Assembly: GCA_947504725.1 (NCBI GenBank)
Contig: CANNHN010000005.1
Location: forward strand, 101,704 to 165,703
Length of the DNA: 64,000 bases
From: Bacteroidota bacterium
GTDB taxonomy: Bacteria > Bacteroidota > Bacteroidia > 2-12-FULL-35-15
Direction of reading: 5' to 3'
Position numbers and translations under genes: made by a program. Of the stretch, positions 50,653 through 57,951 are shown in pieces (position 1 is the stretch's first letter; every line of letters starts with the position of its first letter). The notes beneath the pieces are model-generated. The model worked only from the letters and a program-made list of their open reading frames with translations. It was not told the origin of the DNA and did no database searches.

Positions 50653-51432
50653 ATGTTTAAAAAATATTTTTCTGTTTTATTTTTATTTTTATCAGTGTTT
50701 GCCGTTGCTCAGTCGGATGGAATTCCAGCACGACCTAGTCCAAATAGATTGGTAAACAATTTATCTCAAGAGTTTCCTGATTTTATTTCTACTTCAGAAC
50801 AATCACAATTAGAAAACAAACTAGCAGCTTTCGCGAATGAAACTTCTAATCAAATTGTAGTTGTTATAGCGGATGATTTAGGAGGGTTGGAACCTTGGGA
50901 TTTTGCAACTCGTTTAGGACAAAAGTGGGGTGCAGGACAAGCGAAGCAAGACAATGGAATTATTATTTTGATAAAACCAACAGGTGGAAAAGGGCAGCGT
51001 AAAGTACATATTGCAGTGGGTTACGGATTAGAAGGTGCTATTCCAGATGCAACAGCAAATCAAATTTCAGATAATGAATTGGGTCCAGGTTTAGCTTCAG
51101 GAAACTATTATGTAGCGATTAATAAAACTGTTGATGTTTTAATGGCTTTGGCAAAAGGAGAATATGATTCCAATGCATATGCAAAAAAGAATAAAAAGAG
51201 ATTTCCTAAGAGCTTAATTATTCCAATCATTTTTGTAATTCTGTTCCTGATTTTCAGATCATCACGAGGTGGCAGAGGCGGTGGTGGAATGAGTATGGGA
51301 ACTGGATTTTTATTAGGTTCTATGTTTGGCGGTGGCGGAAGAGGTTTTGGTGGTGGAGGTGGTTCTTCAGGTGGTTTCGGAGGCTTTGGTGGTGGAGGCT
51401 TTGGCGGTGGTGGAGCAGGAGGTAGTTGGTAA
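50653..51432 (+). CDS. TPM-domain membrane protein with glycine-rich C-terminus
   Basis: A 259-residue protein with a signal peptide (about 1-19), TPM domain (about 35-165; FANETSNQIVVVIADDLGG, WGAGQAKQDNGIIILI, KVHIAVGYGLEGAIPDATA), one membrane helix (about 192-208), and a Gly/Ser/Phe tail of repeated GGGGFG units ending GGGGAGGSW. This is the YgcG-like layout. The tail is a low-complexity cytoplasmic or periplasmic segment. It is third in the lemA set. A terminator follows at 51492. Confidence 0.92.
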   Translation: MFKKYFSVLFLFLSVFAVAQSDGIPARPSPNRLVNNLSQEFPDFISTSEQSQLENKLAAFANETSNQIVVVIADDLGGLEPWDFATRLGQKWGAGQAKQDNGIIILIKPTGGKGQRKVHIAVGYGLEGAIPDATANQISDNELGPGLASGNYYVAINKTVDVLMALAKGEYDSNAYAKKNKKRFPKSLIIPIIFVILFLIFRSSRGGRGGGGMSMGTGFLLGSMFGGGGRGFGGGGGSSGGFGGFGGGGFGGGGAGGSW

Positions 51433-51449
51433 AGAAGTGTCAGGTATTT

Positions 51450-51463
51450 AGTATCAAGTATCA
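51450..51463. repeat. AGTATCA heptamer, two tandem copies
   Basis: Two adjacent AGTATCA units, 17 bp after the TPM gene stop. It resembles the heptamer tracts at 4104 and 51541 in period and position. Confidence 0.6.
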
Positions 51464-51491
51464 GGAAAAGAAAATTTAGTATACGTCAAAT

Positions 51492-51525
51492 AAAAAAATC
51501 TCGTGTTTACACGAGATTTTTTTTA
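51492..51525. terminator. Terminator between the convergent TPM and MauE-thioredoxin genes
   Basis: A 14-bp stem (AAAAAAATCTCGTG and complement) with loop TTTA and a T run on the plus strand. A run of A at the left makes it work on the minus strand as well. Confidence 0.92.
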
Positions 51526-51540
51526 TTTATAAAGTCTTAC

Positions 51541-51561
51541 TACTTGCTACTTGCTACTTCT
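51541..51561. repeat. TACTTGC heptamer tract overlapping a stop codon
   Basis: TACTTGC, TACTTGC and TACTTCT in tandem. The tract runs over the stop codon (51554-51556) of the minus-strand MauE-thioredoxin gene. Confidence 0.75.
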
Positions 51562-52480
51562 TGAGCCACTTCTCCAACTCTTCCTGGTCTAAATCAATGT
51601 AATTTAAATCGTATTCTATAATACTATTATTAATTAAATAGATTCTTGGCATATCTAATCCAGCTAAAAAAATAAAATTCTTTCCATTCAAGATGCAATG
51701 TGGAATTGCTTCTGCATGTGTATCATCATAAAAGGGTTGTAGCTTTTCATCTAATCCATTCAAAACAATATACATCGGTATTTCTGAATTGCGTTCGTGA
51801 ATGATACGCATTTTTTTAGCTGCAATACGACAATGAGGACAAGTCATACTCATGAATGCTAAAACATGTTTCCCTTGAGAAAGTGTTTTTGGAGGAATAT
51901 TTAATTTGGCATTGTTGTACAGTGAATCTAATTCTAATTTGAAATTTTGAGTGTCTTCATTTAAATAAGCAGCAGAATAATTTAACTCAATAGGGTTGCG
52001 CACGAATGGAAAAGCGATACTGCAAGCGAAAATAAGAGTTACTAAAATGCTCCGTTTTTTTGGAATTTCCCAACCTTCATGAAATTTATAGAGAATAAAA
52101 AATATGGAGAGCATCATTACATTTTTCATTAATGCTTGTGATGGGGTCATTTTAATTGTATCACCAAAGCAACCACAATTTCCTTTGTCTCCAACAATTA
52201 CGATAAGTAAAACTAAGTATATACAAAAAACAATCAACGTTCCGATTGCTAATTTATAAGTAAGCTTAAGATTAGTATTGAATAATAAGAATACTCCGAT
52301 TAAGAATTCAAATCCAATTAAGATTCTGGCAATAAACGGGGATACTTGCCAATTAATAAAACCTAAATCGACAAATGTATATTCAAAAGGCTCAATTGGA
52401 AATAATTTTGTCCAACCAGAATAGATAAATACAATACCCATTAATGAACAAAGTGTTATAAGGAATATTTTTTTAGCCAT
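51554..52480 (-). CDS. MauE/DoxX-type membrane protein fused to a thioredoxin-like domain
   Basis: A 308-residue protein with four membrane helices in residues 1-140 (MauE/DoxX type; FIYSGWTKLFP, ARILIGFEFLIGVFLL, and a GNCGCFGD loop with a Cys pair). One more helix lies near 150. A thioredoxin-like domain (about 175-305) carries a CPHC active site in MSMTCPHCRIAAKK. It probably passes electrons from membrane to periplasm, as MauE/VKOR-type redox proteins do. The cis-Pro region reads AIPHCILN. It is flanked by terminators at both sides, so it is monocistronic. Confidence 0.85.
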   Translation of the reverse strand: MAKKIFLITLCSLMGIVFIYSGWTKLFPIEPFEYTFVDLGFINWQVSPFIARILIGFEFLIGVFLLFNTNLKLTYKLAIGTLIVFCIYLVLLIVIVGDKGNCGCFGDTIKMTPSQALMKNVMMLSIFFILYKFHEGWEIPKKRSILVTLIFACSIAFPFVRNPIELNYSAAYLNEDTQNFKLELDSLYNNAKLNIPPKTLSQGKHVLAFMSMTCPHCRIAAKKMRIIHERNSEIPMYIVLNGLDEKLQPFYDDTHAEAIPHCILNGKNFIFLAGLDMPRIYLINNSIIEYDLNYIDLDQEELEKWLKK

Positions 52481-52503
52481 TTTTTTTATCTATTTTGGGT
52501 AAA

Positions 52504-52536
52504 AAAAAAGCGTTCTTCATAGAAGAACGCTTTTTT
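52504..52536 (-). terminator. Terminator after the cysteine-rich lipoprotein array
   Basis: Stem AAAAAAGCGTTCTTC with its complement around a 3-nt loop, with a T run on the minus strand, 15 bp after the stop of the last lipoprotein gene (52552). Confidence 0.9.
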
Positions 52537-52551
52537 AATAATGATTGTAAA

Positions 52552-52785
52552 TTAGTTTAATTTACAAGTAGTTGTATAAGTATAAGTACTTCCTGTTGGA
52601 ATCATTGAATAGCTTGAGCATGCTGCTCTTGCATCTGCTTTTTTAGCTTCAGTGTAAGTTGTTACATTTGTAGTCGAAACATAACCAGGTTGAGTGCTAG
52701 TGTCCGTGCAAGTACATGTTCTATCTTTTTTGCAAGATGCTAAGGAAGCAACTGCTAATACTGCAATAAATATTACTTTTTTCAT
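52552..52785 (-). CDS. Small cysteine-rich lipoprotein, paralogue 3 of 3
   Basis: A 77-residue protein with signal MKKVIFIAVLAVASLAS and the lipobox Cys followed by KKDRTCTCT. After cleavage the mature chain has about 60 residues, rich in Thr and Ser. The Cys positions (lipid Cys, CTC pair, AACSS, and CKLN at the end) match the two neighbours, so disulfides are likely outside the membrane. No family is recognised. It is last of the three-gene tandem array, 32 bp after the middle gene. Confidence 0.8.
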   Translation of the reverse strand: MKKVIFIAVLAVASLASCKKDRTCTCTDTSTQPGYVSTTNVTTYTEAKKADARAACSSYSMIPTGSTYTYTTTCKLN

Positions 52786-52817
52786 GGTTTAATTTTTATA
52801 AATGAATATTATTTTAT

Positions 52818-53045
52818 TTAGTCTAATTTGCAATCTGATGTATCTGTATAACCACCATATGTTGATGTAGATTTGATACATAATTTTTTTGCATCACCTT
52901 TTTTAGAATCAATGATAGTGATTACTTGAGTAGAGGCAGTAGAAGATGGGTCAGTACTTGAGAATGTACAAGTACACGTTCTGTCTTTTTTGCAAGATGC
53001 TAATGATACCGTTGCAAATATCGCAATGAATAATGCTTTTTTCAT
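52818..53045 (-). CDS. Small cysteine-rich lipoprotein, paralogue 2 of 3
   Basis: A 75-residue protein with signal MKKALFIAIFATVSLAS, lipobox Cys and KKDRTCTCT, then a Ser/Thr-rich stretch (TFSSTDPSSTASTQVITI), DAKKLC and a final CKLD. It is the closest of the three to its neighbours in Cys spacing. It has the same strand, same length and a 38-bp spacer to the upstream copy, consistent with gene duplication. Function unknown. It is predicted to be lipid-anchored in the outer or inner membrane. Confidence 0.8.
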   Translation of the reverse strand: MKKALFIAIFATVSLASCKKDRTCTCTFSSTDPSSTASTQVITIIDSKKGDAKKLCIKSTSTYGGYTDTSDCKLD

Positions 53046-53083
53046 GTTTTTAGATTTTTAAAGTTTAAATTCTGTAAATTAGT

Positions 53084-53311
53084 TTAGTTTAAATCACATT
53101 TTTGTGTTTGAGTACTAGTTCCTAATGTTGAAGTTGAACTTAGGCAATTTGCACTAGCAGCTTTTTTTGTTGAGCTTGGAAAAGTTGTGATGTCAGTAGT
53201 CGTAATTGTAGAACCAGAATAAGTAGTCGTACAAGTACAAGTGTGATCTTTTTTGCAAGAAGCAAAAGATGCAGCTGTAACAACAGCAACAAATAATAAT
53301 ACTTTTTTCAT
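53084..53311 (-). CDS. Small cysteine-rich lipoprotein, paralogue 1 of 3
   Basis: A 75-residue protein with signal MKKVLLFVAVVTAASFAS, lipobox Cys, KKDHTCTCT, a Thr-rich middle, ASANC and a final CDLN. It is first of the array. Upstream is a -7-like TAAATTTG (53350-53343 on the minus strand) and two 10-bp direct repeats AACTAACTAA just before the ATG, probably the leader. It shares the Cys pattern of the other two copies. Confidence 0.8.
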   Translation of the reverse strand: MKKVLLFVAVVTAASFASCKKDHTCTCTTTYSGSTITTTDITTFPSSTKKAASANCLSSTSTLGTSTQTQKCDLN

Positions 53312-53434
53312 TTTAGTTAGTTTTAGTTAGTTAATACGGGTGCAAATTTAGACCATTTTTTGAATGGATTACATAGAATGGTTTTAAATAGGCATAAAAG
53401 CGAATAAAACATTGTAAATCAAGTTGTTGTAAGT

Positions 53435-53833
53435 TTATTTCATTTCCTTTACTGGTATTGAACTATACACACTCATTCCGTCCACAGATTCAATGTTTAC
53501 AGGCAATCCACTTGAACTTACACTACTTCCAGCATATTCCTTAATATTTATAGGTAAAGTGCCATAAAAACTGCTTCCTGCTATTTCTTTTAAATTTATA
53601 GGAATAGCACCATAAACGGTACTTCCGCCAATACTTTTAAGATTTACATCCATATCGCTTACCATTTTTACATTGATTGAACCATCTTCGTTTAATGGGA
53701 TGGAGGCATAACGGCTAAAACTCATTTTGTCGGCTTTTGCTTCGTTATCAATAGTTCCATTTTTAAATACTAATGCTAGTAATGCAACTGCAATTACTGT
53801 CAATACTGTTTTTGTGTATAAATCTATTTGCAT
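53435..53833 (-). CDS. Uncharacterised protein with four short internal repeats
   Basis: A 132-residue protein with one N-terminal membrane segment (about 8-24) and four imperfect repeats of about 17-20 residues: NLKSIGGSTVYGAIPI, NLKEIAGSSFYGTLPI, NIKEYAGSSVSSSGLPV and NIESVDGMSVYSSIPV. The pattern [IL]xG-S-x-Y-x-x-[IL]P[IV] suggests a regular beta structure. No family was recognised. It lies 123 bp upstream of the lipoprotein array on the same strand. Confidence 0.65.
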   Translation of the reverse strand: MQIDLYTKTVLTVIAVALLALVFKNGTIDNEAKADKMSFSRYASIPLNEDGSINVKMVSDMDVNLKSIGGSTVYGAIPINLKEIAGSSFYGTLPINIKEYAGSSVSSSGLPVNIESVDGMSVYSSIPVKEMK

Positions 53834-53937
53834 GAGTTTGTTTTTTTTTGGTTAATATTTTGTTTTGCTAATTTATACTAATCAATTCTTATTCCAACTC
53901 TGTTTTATTAATTAAATTTGCAATTCAAAATAAAATT

Positions 53938-54687
53938 ATGGCAAAATTAAAATTCGGTAAATGGTTAGGTGGAGGCTTAGGCTGGGCATTTGGTGGTCCA
54001 TTAGGTGGAATCTTGGGTTTTGCGCTTGGATCTGCATTTGATGCGGCAAGCGTTACTGTTCAAACAAACGGAAAATCAAGCAATTCTTCTCGTGTTGGAA
54101 GTTCTCATGTTGGTGATTTCGCTGCAAGCTTGTTGGTGCTTTCTGCAGCTGTCATGAAAAGTGACGGCAAAACATTAAAAAGTGAATTAGATTATGTGAA
54201 GCGTTTTTTGAGTCAGCAATTTGGTGAGGATCACGCACAACAACAGATATTATTATTGAAAGAAATTCTAAAACAAGAAATTCCATTGCATGATGTCTGT
54301 ATCCAGATAAAGCAATACATGCCGCATTCGGAGCGTCTGCAAATCATACATTATTTGTTCGGAATTTCAAAAGCAGATGGACATGTTCATGAATTAGAAT
54401 TGCAAACAATCCAAACAATTGCCAATTATTTAGGAGTAAGTTCTGCAGATTTTAATTCTTTAAAAGCAATGTACTTCCGAGATACGAATAGCGATTATTT
54501 AATTTTAGAAATAACGCCATCTGCTACGGATGATGAAGTGAAAAAAGCGTATCGTAAAATGGCCGTTAAATTCCATCCTGATAAAGTGGCTGCATTAGGT
54601 GAAGAAGTTCAAAAGGCAGCGAATGATAAATTCCAGAAAGTGCAAAGCGCTTACGAAAATATTAAAAAACAAAGAGGATTTGCTTAA
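53938..54687 (+). CDS. TerB/DjlA-like DnaJ-domain protein
   Basis: A 249-residue protein. A glycine-rich N-terminus (GGGLGWAFGGPLGGILGFALGSAFDAA), which may insert in a membrane, is followed by a TerB-like helical domain (about 60-165, AAVMKSDGKTLKSELDYV). The J domain is at the C-terminus (about 180-249, KKAYRKMAVKFHPDKVAALG, with the HPD). The order is that of DjlA, which regulates DnaK. A TAAATTTG -7-like box ends 17 bp before the ATG. It is convergent with the small gene at 54691 (3-bp gap). Confidence 0.9.
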   Translation: MAKLKFGKWLGGGLGWAFGGPLGGILGFALGSAFDAASVTVQTNGKSSNSSRVGSSHVGDFAASLLVLSAAVMKSDGKTLKSELDYVKRFLSQQFGEDHAQQQILLLKEILKQEIPLHDVCIQIKQYMPHSERLQIIHYLFGISKADGHVHELELQTIQTIANYLGVSSADFNSLKAMYFRDTNSDYLILEITPSATDDEVKKAYRKMAVKFHPDKVAALGEEVQKAANDKFQKVQSAYENIKKQRGFA

Positions 54688-54690
54688 GTA

Positions 54691-54912
54691 TTATTTTAAG
54701 CTTGTATCAATAGTGTCTATTAATGATTGATGAACTCTTTCAATATAAACTTGATTATTGTTTTTTTTGAATAAGGAATAATTATTATTTGAAATAAATT
54801 GGTATGCATCGTTAATCATTTCTTCTATTAGCATTCCATGCTTTCTTTTTCCATCTTTTAAATAAATTACAGCTTCTGTAATTGTCATTTGTGAATTTGT
54901 TTCTTGAATCAT
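54691..54912 (-). CDS. Small uncharacterised protein
   Basis: A 73-residue predicted helical/beta protein, MIQETNSQMTITEAVIYLKD then GKRKHGMLIEEMINDAYQFI, with no signal peptide or cysteine. The coding potential looks real (balanced composition and a typical start), but no family is recognised. It lies between the DnaJ protein gene (convergent) and the large secreted-protein operon. Confidence 0.5.
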   Translation of the reverse strand: MIQETNSQMTITEAVIYLKDGKRKHGMLIEEMINDAYQFISNNNYSLFKKNNNQVYIERVHQSLIDTIDTSLK

Positions 54913-54978
54913 TCTTTATATTTATTTTAAGTAAAATTAAAGCAGCTATATTAACTTTATATTACTTCAGAATTAAAT

Positions 54979-55012
54979 AAAAAATGCCCTTCGTTTAGGA
55001 AGGGCATTTTTT
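54979..55012 (-). terminator. Terminator after the large T9SS operon
   Basis: A 14-bp stem (AAAAAATGCCCTTC and complement) with a 6-nt loop and T runs, 20 bp after the stop of the 971-residue gene. Confidence 0.93.
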
Positions 55013-55031
55013 ATTTTAAAATATATAGGAA

Positions 55032-57947
55032 TTAGCGTTCAGAGAACAAATGAATAAATCCTTCTTGGCTAATCTCTTTTCCATTATCAGCAACTGCTTT
55101 TAATACATAATAGTAAACCCCATCAGGAGCCATTTTGCCATTTTTAGTTTCTCCGTTCCAACCACCTGTAATACCGTTGTAACTTGCTATTTTTAGTCCC
55201 CAACGATCATAAATATCGTAAGTGATTTCTCTTACGTTAGTAGATGTAACTAAAAACAAATCATTGTTACTATCACCATTTGGAGAGAAAACATTTGGAA
55301 TAAAAATAGTTGCTTCTCCAACAATGATTATGCAATATTTAGCAGTATCAATACAACCACCCGCATTTGAAGAAACAAGTGTAATACAATAATCGCCTTC
55401 AGCATTGTAACTGTGTGTAGCGGTAGTTGATGTTGATGTGTTTGAACTTGAACTCGGATCATCAAATGTCCAGAATGATGAAGTCCCACCAACAGTTATA
55501 TCTGTGAACGTCACAATTGTATTCGGTGCAATTGGTGAGCTCGGAGAATATGTAAAATCTGCAACTGGGATTGGATAAACGGTAATCATATTTGGAACAG
55601 TTAAACTTCCAATACAACCATTCGCTGCAATACAATACAATGTAACAGAATAGCTTCCTGGTGTATCATAGCAATGATTTGGAGCAGAAATAGTTGTGGA
55701 ATCTCCATCACCAAAGTCATAAATAACATTTGGACAAATTGAACTTGATTCAAAGAAATTCACACAATGAGTTGCACATCCATCAGGATCACTCGAAGTA
55801 AATGTTGGCGAAGGTGCCGCAAGTACATTAACTGTTTCAGTATCTGTATCACCGCATGTTCCTCCAATTGTATAAGTGATTGTAAATGTTCCACCACCTG
55901 AAGTAGAAGGGTCAAAAGTTCCTGTGAAACTACTAGTAATTCCAACGCCAGACCAAAGCCCACCTGAACCAACTGCAGTTAAATTAAATGGAGTAGCGTT
56001 CGAACAAACAGAAGTAACAGGATTGATTGTTGCATCCGCTTGTGGAAGAACAATCATGTTTACTGTATCAGCTGAGCCACATGCTCCAGGAATTGTATAG
56101 ATGATAGGAAATGTTCCAGCTGTTGTTGGATTATATGTCCCTAAAGTTGCATTTGTGATTCCCGTTCCTGACCATGTTCCACCAGCCGATACTGCGGTAA
56201 AATTAAAGGCAGGTGTACCCTGACAAACTGTTGGTGGAGGCGTAATTGTAGAACTAAAAGCAGCTACTACGGTTACAATAACAGTATCCATTGTAGAACA
56301 TGTTCCTGAAATGTTATAAGTAATTACTTGGGTGCCTATAGCAGCTGTAGCCGGATTGAATGTTCCACTTGCACCAGATGTTATTCCAGTACCACTCCAT
56401 ACTCCACCTGTTGTTGCTGCCGTTAAATTAAATGCAGGATCTCCAAGACAAACAGGTATTGGTTGAGTAATAGTTGGATCAGGTCCAGCAGTTACCGTTA
56501 TTAGCATCGTATCAGTCGAGAAACACAATCCTGAAGTTGTATAGGTAATCATAAACGTTCCAGCACCAGAAACCGCTGGACTAAAAGTTCCCGCACTTGT
56601 GCTCGTTATACCTGTTCCTGTAAATGTTCCTCCCGTTGAATCTACAGTTAATGTAATAGGTGAACTACTTACACATAATGGAGGTACAGCATTTATAACT
56701 GGTGGAGCACCTGCTCCAGGAGTCACCTCAACAACAAAAGTAAAACTAACAGGAGCAACACAAGCTGAAATAGGAGTTCCATCAACAACATACGTTGTTG
56801 TAACACTTGGGTTTGCAATAACAACTGACCCCGTTGTTCCCGACAATCCTGTTGCTGGACTCCAGCTCCAAGTGTAATCACTCGCAGTAACACCATTAAC
56901 AGCGATTGGTACAAAACCTCCGCAAGTTGGAATTGTATCGATGTAAGGAGTACAAACTTGTGGAGTAGTAGTAGTTGATCCTGGATAAGTTAAATATAAT
57001 AAATTGTTGATTGCTAATGAAGCTGATGCATCATCCAAAATCACAACAAACTTTAAAACTTCTGTTGCGCCAGCTGCTAAGTTTTGAATTTTATAACCTA
57101 GCGCAATTGCCTCATCTGCAAAGTTAGTAGCACCAATTGTTTGAACAAAACCTGCGGTACTTCCGTTCCAAATATTTGAACCATCTCTGTTTGAAAAACC
57201 TCCATACATTGCACGCCAGTTTGCTCCAACGGCTGCTAAACCTAAATACGATTGTGGTTGTGATGCAGGAACCAAAGATGTTGCGCTTACATGTGCAAGA
57301 TTACATCCTACTCCTGGTTGACTAACAATTGTGTTTTGTGTAGTATAATCAAAACTGATTTCAACATTATTATCTGGATCTAAATTTCTGTAATAAAATA
57401 ATTCAGGAATTGTTGTTGCTGTATTGTTTGTAATTGAAACGGTAGTGGTATAAAACAAATCATTTTCTTGTAAAAAATAATTAATTTTAATATGAAGATC
57501 TGTACCACTGCTAGTCATATCGCCTTCCCAGTCTGCTGAATAACAATCAAAGTTATGTGTCCAATCTGTTAGTGTTCCAGTAATATCCCAAAGACTTGTT
57601 GCATTGTTACTTCCTGCAGCTCCGCCAGTAGTTCCTATTTCAATTCCCCATCCATTTTCTGGTGATCCAGGAGTAAAAAAATCTCCATCAAAAGTTGCCC
57701 ATAAATTTATTTGTGGATTAGCAACAAATCCAAACAATGGATTTGCAGAACGGAAATGCATTCCTGGAAGTGGAGGAGAAGTAGTAATGTTGCAACCTTC
57801 AAATCCTCCTAATCCATCTAATCCAAGTTCTAAGCTAGTAGCTTTAATGTAAGCATTTGGTCCAACCATTTGTGCAATAATAAAATTCGCATTGAATAAA
57901 ACAATCGCAAATGTGATGGATAATCTTTGTAGTAGATTCTTATTCAT
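55032..57947 (-). CDS. Large secreted PKD/Ig-like protein with T9SS type B (gliding-motility C-terminal) domain
   Basis: A 971-residue protein with signal MNKNLLQRLSITFAIVLFNANFIIA. The N-terminal 310 residues form a unique region (GFVANPQINLWATFDGDFF). A Cys-flanked Ig-like repeat follows, then four SprB-type repeats (for example GGTFTGTGITSTSAGTFSP, about 75 residues each). Two PKD domains come next (VIYDFGDGDSTTI and FWTFDDPSSSS), and the CHU_C domain (IPNVFSPNGDSNNDLF, YDIYDRWGLKI, APDGVYYYVLKA) ends the protein. Such proteins are secreted by T9SS and probably act as adhesins. It starts 4 bp after the 1930-residue gene. Confidence 0.92.
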   Translation of the reverse strand: MNKNLLQRLSITFAIVLFNANFIIAQMVGPNAYIKATSLELGLDGLGGFEGCNITTSPPLPGMHFRSANPLFGFVANPQINLWATFDGDFFTPGSPENGWGIEIGTTGGAAGSNNATSLWDITGTLTDWTHNFDCYSADWEGDMTSSGTDLHIKINYFLQENDLFYTTTVSITNNTATTIPELFYYRNLDPDNNVEISFDYTTQNTIVSQPGVGCNLAHVSATSLVPASQPQSYLGLAAVGANWRAMYGGFSNRDGSNIWNGSTAGFVQTIGATNFADEAIALGYKIQNLAAGATEVLKFVVILDDASASLAINNLLYLTYPGSTTTTPQVCTPYIDTIPTCGGFVPIAVNGVTASDYTWSWSPATGLSGTTGSVVIANPSVTTTYVVDGTPISACVAPVSFTFVVEVTPGAGAPPVINAVPPLCVSSSPITLTVDSTGGTFTGTGITSTSAGTFSPAVSGAGTFMITYTTSGLCFSTDTMLITVTAGPDPTITQPIPVCLGDPAFNLTAATTGGVWSGTGITSGASGTFNPATAAIGTQVITYNISGTCSTMDTVIVTVVAAFSSTITPPPTVCQGTPAFNFTAVSAGGTWSGTGITNATLGTYNPTTAGTFPIIYTIPGACGSADTVNMIVLPQADATINPVTSVCSNATPFNLTAVGSGGLWSGVGITSSFTGTFDPSTSGGGTFTITYTIGGTCGDTDTETVNVLAAPSPTFTSSDPDGCATHCVNFFESSSICPNVIYDFGDGDSTTISAPNHCYDTPGSYSVTLYCIAANGCIGSLTVPNMITVYPIPVADFTYSPSSPIAPNTIVTFTDITVGGTSSFWTFDDPSSSSNTSTSTTATHSYNAEGDYCITLVSSNAGGCIDTAKYCIIIVGEATIFIPNVFSPNGDSNNDLFLVTSTNVREITYDIYDRWGLKIASYNGITGGWNGETKNGKMAPDGVYYYVLKAVADNGKEISQEGFIHLFSER

Positions 57948-57951
57948 ATTT

